Shown: positions 58,508 to 64,000 of the stretch, in pieces
Layout of the letters: the number at the start of each line of letters is the position of its first letter
Position numbering within the stretch: position 1 is the stretch's first letter
Source: Petrosia ficiformis
Lineage: Eukaryota; Porifera; Demospongiae; Haplosclerida; Petrosiidae
Assembly: GCA_947044365.1 (NCBI GenBank)
Contig: OX345649.1
Coordinates: 2,226,430-2,290,429 of the forward strand
Direction of reading: 5' to 3'
Length of the DNA stretch: 64,000 bases
Translations under genes and position numbers: made by a program
The notes under the pieces: generated by a model
Told to the model about the DNA's origin: nothing
Database searches by the model: none
Seen by the model: the letters and a program-made list of their open reading frames with translations, nothing else

Positions 58508-58889
58508 TTTATACTGTCTTTGTGTGTTAATCTTTGCCACTGATAGCAACTGCTCAGCCCCAATGCACATATTATTAGCAGATGCTATTGATGCAAACGG
58601 TGGTTCAAAAGAACTAATAAAGATAATGAATCGTGTTGGAGCAGTAGCATCAAAGGACACTTTACAAAGACACATAGAAAGTGTCTCAATATATCGGTTA
58701 CAGAAAGGCCTAACACATGAGCTTAACCGTAATGCTTTGGCAATAGTATCTGTAGACAACTTAGACTTTTTACAGAGCTATGCATTTGTGTACTCAGGGG
58801 AGTTAGTAGAAGCTGGCATGGTACTACTATCCAAGTTGTACAGAATAATTTCTCAAGCTTTGTTGCTCACATGTATAATGGACTGGTGA
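58508..58889 (+). pseudogene. Unclassified cysteine-rich ORF, 3' part after gypsy-2
   Basis: Continues the gene begun at 52864 after the CAATG duplication. The frame reads YCLCVLIFATDSNCS, then LLADAIDANGGSKELI, KDTLQRHIESVS and VSVDNLDFLQSYAF, and ends in a stop at 58889. The DNLDF motif with acidic residues might be part of a catalytic site, as in RNase H-like transposases, but this is speculation. The expected remainder is missing, so the gene is truncated too. Confidence 0.5.
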
Positions 58890-59057
58890 CAGTATTTAAT
58901 GAGAATAAGGATATTTTGTAGATTCAGTAATGAAGCTAAGGATTTTTGCTAGTTTCTACATTCCAATCATCCCTAACTTGATTTTCTTTTAATGGTGTAA
59001 TATACTGAATAACTCCATTTAATTGTATATCTCTCCAAACCCTATTGTTCACTGTAT
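58890..59057. other. Non-coding, nothing recognised
   Basis: Short AT-rich stretch between the truncated ORF and the TTTAGGG tract. Confidence 0.4.
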
Positions 59058-59216
59058 CTTTAGGGCATAGGGTTTAGTGTTTAGGGTTTAGGGTTTAGAG
59101 TTTAGTGTTTAGCGTTTAGGGTTTAGGGTTTAGCGTATAGGGTTTAGGGTTTAGGGTTTAAGGTTAGGTTTTTGGGTTTAGGGTTTGAGGTTTAGGATTT
59201 TGTGTTTAGGGATTAG
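59058..59216 (+). repeat. Degenerate TTTAGGG tract
   Basis: About twenty heptamers of GGTTTAG type with variants such as TTTAGCG, TTTAGTG and TTTGAGG. The perfect unit equals the plant-type telomere repeat, whereas animals normally use TTAGGG. Confidence 0.85.
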
Positions 59217-59607
59217 TGTTGATGGTTAATAAAGGGTAACTGAAAAGGAAAATTCTTTTTCCAATATATACATAAAATGCTTGTGTTGGTAGCAAAAACA
59301 CTATATGCAAAGACTGGGATGAATTGCAACTCGAGAAATGGAACTAGGAGACTGCAAATTTGTTTATTGTAGCTTACAATCCTTACATCCACACACAAGT
59401 TTATTCAATCAAAACGCTTCCTTTTAAATTTTTAATAAGGATGTGGGCGTGGTTTACGTGACATCAATGAAGCTTGGATTGGAAACGCACGATGGGTGTG
59501 GCTTAATTGTAATACATTTTCAATTGGGTTGCCATCGCGTTGTTTTAAATTGACTTCTTGTACAAAACATATAGTTGAGTATAGTAATCATTTGTACATT
59601 GTATTTA
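59217..59607. other. Intergenic, nothing recognised
   Basis: A 61-residue minus ORF at 59213-59398 has no signature. Confidence 0.4.
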
Positions 59608-59641
59608 TGATGGATGGATGGATGGATGGATGGATGGATGA
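59608..59641. repeat. (GATG)n microsatellite
   Basis: Eight GATG units. It is the complement of the CATC motif that fills 60-64 kb. Confidence 0.9.
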
Positions 59642-59739
59642 GTGACCATTATTTTCCATCTCATCCCTACATAGACAGTACTATTGTACTACCTAATAAT
59701 GATATTATATTTTTGGGTCTCAGCAATAATTAACATTTA

Positions 59740-62700
59740 TTTTTCCTACATTGTTCTAATATAATATTTCTTATCATTCCTCAATTCTCTTTCTCTCATC
59801 TGGCAGGAGCTTTGGAGAGAATTGTTATAAAGCAAACATCAAAACCTTCTTAGTACCAGATTGATTCTACCTGATAAGAATACTCTTCTTTCTATTGGAA
59901 TTTACAAGGTATATGTGGTAATCATTATGAAGCATTCATGTACATCAAAGCCATTTTTAGTGACAAATTCATTCTACCTGATATACATGTACCTGAATAC
60001 TCTTCTTTCTGTTGGAAGTTCACTTTGTTTGTTTACCTCTTGAAATTGGTCTTCTCACTGTTTAGTGTCCAATCAGTTCAACCATCCATTCTTATATATC
60101 TATTCATCCATACACATGTACCTGAATCTGTTTATCTGCACATCCATCTATCCATCTACATGTGTATCTATCCCATCTATCTATCTATCCATCTATCAAT
60201 CCATCCATTCATACATTACACACCCCTATCTATATTTCCATTCATCTCATTCATCCTTTAATCTATCTTTCTATACATCCATCCATCTACATGTATCTTT
60301 CCATTCTTACATTCATCCAATCATCTATATTTCCCTTGATCCATTGATCCATCCATCCATCCATCCATCCATCCATCTATCTATCCCTGCATCTATTAGG
60401 ATGGGCAATATTTTGATTATCGTGATAATCGTGATTTAAATTTCCTGTGATAATCATATCGTCTAAATGTTGCCATAATTATCGTGGTCACCAAAATAAT
60501 GATTATTGTGCCATGACTTCAGGTTTTCAGTACTATCACATCTAAATCAGTTTTTCAACACTGTTTACTCAACAAATAAAAGGTATCAATTTGATTGTTG
60601 AATGAAATCTACCATCATATGTAAGGTAGCCAATAATCGCAATAATCGTGATACTTGCATAGACAATAATCGTAGAGTCACATTTTCATAATCGCCCATC
60701 CCTAGCATCTATCTAGTTAGAAATGCTCATTCATTTATTCATCTATCCATCCATCCATCCATCCATCCATCTATCCCTGCATCTATCCAGTTAGAAATGC
60801 TCATTCATCCATCCATCCATCCATTCATCTATCCCTGCATCTATCCAGTTAGAAATGCTCATTCATCCATCCATCCATCCATCCATCCATCCATCTATCC
60901 CTGCATCTATCCAGTTAGAAATGCTCTACTGAAGTTTTTGTTGATCACTTATGAATACAAGCTCTCTAATCTTGTCCATTAAACACCTGAAGCAGTACCT
61001 TCATTCTCTCTAAATGAAACCAGCTTTTTCTCGATCAACTTTACCATACATAATTGTTCATTAAGGTAGGTTTGTTATGAATATGTGCATGAACATAATG
61101 ATATCCATACATGTATGTCCATAGATGATCTAATACATGTACATGTACATCAAAGCCATTTTTAGTACCAGATTCATTCTACCTGATAAGAATATTCATC
61201 ATTATATTTGAAGTTACAAGGTTTGCCTCATGAAATTGATTTGGGTTTCACTGTTTAATATTCAATCAGTGTCATCTGTACACTGTATATCCATCCATTC
61301 ATCCATTTATATTTCCATTATGAAAAGATAGGGAGGAATAGTTCCTGTGAGATGACATTGATCTAGACAAAGAGCTGTAAGTGTTTCTGTTGGTGTGCTC
61401 TAACAGTGGTATGTGGAGTACTTGGTTTCTCTGCTACAAATGGAAGATAATCAGAATATTTATACAAATTATAGTTTCACTATCACCCACCTCTAATTTC
61501 CATTCATTCATCCATTCGTCTATCCTTTTTTCCTTTCATTCATAGTACCATCTACACTTATTTCCATCTATCCATCATCCATCTGATATCTTTCTATTCA
61601 TCCTTCCGTTCCTGCATCTACATGTATATTTCATCCACCCATCCATCTATCCATCCATCCATTCATCCATCCATCCATCCATCCTTTCATCCATCCACCC
61701 ATCTATCCAGTTAGAATTGCTCTACTGAAGTTTTTGTCGATCACTTATGGATACAAGCCCACTAGTCTTGCCATTGAACACCTGAAGCAGTATCTTCATT
61801 CTGGTATACCTTTGCTAAATGGGACCAGCTTTTTGTCGTTTAACTTTACCATACATAACTGTAGGCAGGTTTGTTATGAATATGTGCCTTGAACATAATG
61901 ATATCCATATGCACACAGTTGAGTACATGCACAAGTACATATTGTTATGTATACATGTACAGTAGCCATTAATAAATAGTTCCTGTAGTGTTATTGTAAT
62001 ACACCATTATTACCTACATGTAGATAATGTGTTAAAAATACATAAATTTACAGATTCATAACCCACAAATATATTTAGCTTTGTGGGCAGGGTGTTCACA
62101 GGCAACTTTTGTCAGCTATATAAGTCTTGAAGTTTACACAACTAAAGATTCAACCTGTAGGAAAAATTAATGCTTTGTAATCACCAATCAGAGATGCTTG
62201 TTTCTTCATGTATCTTCTTAAAGTATAACATCTATGTACATGTAATTTCTTAGGTATCATTGCACATGATATTCTACTTCCTATATCCTATTTATATAAT
62301 ACCATACTATCATATGTCACATGACTTTCCATAAAAAATAGTATCATTGCTTATATAATGATTTGAGGAATTCTTACCTTCAGCCATTTTGAAGGTAGCC
62401 AGTAAAATGTATTCACTAAAAAGCCTAATGACTACTCTAACTGAATAATTGAATCCTGTATGAAAATTAATGACTGAGTGATGAATGTCTTAAAATAGAC
62501 TTTTGACCAAATGTGATATGGGAATCAGTTCTGATGTGACATGGAAAACAATGGCCACCACCCCATTTCATCCATCCGTTCGTTCATTTCTACAAAGAGT
62601 ACACATATACTATCATACTGTGATAATAATATTACATGTGTGTTGTTAGTTTCAGAAATGAGTGTCATTAGCATGTTAATATTAGTGATTACAAATCATT

Positions 62701-62968
62701 TAATTTTCCTACATTTTTCTATTATCATGTTACTTTATATTCCTCAATTCTCCTTCACTCCTCTGGCAGGAGCTTTGGAGACAATTGTTACGAAGCGTTC
62801 ATGAACATGTACATGTACATGTACATACATCAAAGCCATTTTAAGTTCCAGATTGATTCTACCAGATAAGGATACTCTTCATTATGTTTGAAATTACAAG
62901 GTTTGCCTCATGGAATTGAGGTGGGTCTTACTGTTTTAATTAAAATCAGTGTCGTCCATCAATCCATA

Positions 62969-62999
<31 letters not shown>

Positions 63000-64000
63000 C
63001 TTTCATCCATCCGTCCTTCTATCCATCCATCCATCCATACATCATCCATCCATCCATCCATCCATCCATCCATCGTCCATCCAGCCTTCTATCTACATAT
63101 ACCTCCATCTATCCATCCATCCAGCCCTCTATCTATTTATCCCTCTATTCATCCATCCGCCCATCCAGCCCTCTATCTATGTATCCCTCTATTCATCCAT
63201 TCATCTATCCATCCATCCCTCCATCAACAGTAGGAGTTAATAAAAAGTTAACATTTTGTATGTTTCGGACAACTGTAGTGCAGAACTAACTTTTTCAGGT
63301 GTGTTAAATGCATTTAACTGTTTAAGTTATTAATTATTAATGCTGGAATGTGGGCAGTTTGGACAAGCCACATGGCCAACATTTTATTGTTAAATTCTCA
63401 GAAGAATTCAGTTCCAAACCAAGTTGATATACCAGAAGCTTAATGTTCTGTCTAACATCTTGTGCAGTGACAGTTCTTTATTCCATTAGTAAATAGCAAA
63501 ACGATTGTCATGACAAAGATGGGCATGACCGCAAAAATGGTTGAGTTGTATTCAGATTTTCCTGGCTTTTTTGATCTTAGGAAGGTTTGCTGCTTGGTTT
63601 GATGTTAGCATAAGTACATGTGAGTATGTAGACAACTTCTACAAGTAGAGTCTTACAAATTTAAAGGTTCAGTTATTTTTGGATATTCAATTTTTTTGTT
63701 ATAAAAAAAAATGAAATTTAGCGTAGCTACAGGTACGTCTGTTGATCTATCCATCCATCCATCTATCCATACATCCATCCTTCCTTGTATGTATCCATCC
63801 ATTCATCCATCAAGGTATCCATTCATCCAGTCAGAAATACATGTACTCTGCAGAAGGTTTTGTCAATTATTTATCAATTCCAGTATCGTCATTCTGGTAT
63901 ACTGTTGTTTGTTATTTAAGTGGAACCAGCTGTTTTTTTTTTTTGTTTAAAGTTACTGTTCATGAAGCTACATGAACATAATGATATCATATGTGTATAT
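59740..64000. repeat. Large tandem-repeat field with CATC arrays
   Basis: Blocks recur in order. GGCAGGAGCTTTGGAGA appears at 59804 and 62767. ACATCAAAGCCATTTTAAG-like sequence appears at 59943, 61148 and 62829. CATC/CATT tetranucleotide arrays lie at about 60080-60390, 60735-60900, 61500-61700, 62950-63220 and 63750-63830. A block with CCAGTTAGAAATGCTC, then CTGAAGCAGTA..TTCATTCT and GAACATAATGATAT, recurs at about 60905-61110, 61705-61910 and 63825-63990. Long ORFs of repeated SIHP residues are by-products. The stretch 61930-62560 shows nothing else. Confidence 0.8.
60397..60704. mobile_element. hAT-type MITE (family M1), copy 2, inside the repeat field
   Basis: 308 bp matching 23791-24095, with ends TAGGATGGGC and its complement. 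A perfect 8-bp target duplication GCATCTAT (60389-60396, 60705-60712) lies within the satellite phrase CCTGCATCTATCCAGTTAG. Confidence 0.9.

Noticed and set aside
60080..60900. CRISPR-like spaced repeats
   Set aside because: The repeats are simple CATC arrays without fixed-length spacers, in an intron-bearing eukaryotic genome.
52441..61499. One 9-kb element bounded by AATTAGAGGTGGG ends
   Set aside because: The left (52443) and right (61499) ends look alike, but the flanking 8-mers differ and the interior contains unrelated satellites. Two separate fragments are more likely.
62888..63289. Long ORFs of repeated Ser-Ile-His-Pro (also 59938-60439, 62949-63233, 63711-63975)
   Set aside because: A CATC tetranucleotide array is stop-free in several frames, so the ORFs are open by composition and appear in more than one frame at once.

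Overview
The window is eukaryotic, AT-rich and intron-bearing, with transposable elements filling most of the space. Animal-type GT-AG introns, short exons, a microtubule plus-end protein gene and very frequent TACATGTA-like words suggest an invertebrate animal. A demosponge of the Amphimedon type is my best guess; this is inference from style, not proof.

The main host gene is a CLIP-170-like CAP-Gly linker protein on the minus strand (31874-51207). I resolve 21 coding exons whose reading phases all join, giving about 1058 codons: three CAP-Gly domains, a serine-rich stretch, a long coiled coil, two C-terminal zinc knuckles and a three-residue last exon. A tRNA-Ala(UGC) gene lies antisense inside its 149-bp intron 5. 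Only 275 bp beyond the CLIP stop, also on the minus strand, is a candidate first exon of another gene (31416-31598). A GPCR-like exon at 25312-25516 may belong to it.

From 1 to about 31 kb the sequence is nested mobile DNA. There is a 7.5-kb region bounded by long inverted arms (2901-10432). It contains a small zinc-ribbon-like ORF, hairpin elements and a Ty3/gypsy remnant whose RT carries an internal inversion. A hAT transposon with perfect TIRs and 8-bp TSD (11731-14312) sits inside another element. A young Ty3/gypsy element with perfect TSD follows (17583-22092), then a second hAT (28849-30904), a tRNA-derived SINE family and several MITEs with recognisable TSDs.

CLIP introns 1 and 9 are swollen by further insertions: a third hAT, a gypsy 3' end with LTR, MITEs and long-TIR elements. 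From 51 to 59 kb an unclassified cysteine-rich ORF (52864 onward) is split by a second gypsy element (54217-58502), which is flanked by a 5-bp TSD.

The last 5 kb holds a degenerate TTTAGGG-type tract (59058-59216) and a series of large tandem repeats built around CATC arrays, one of which contains a MITE with perfect TSD. No bacterial-type operon, CRISPR array or rRNA was found.
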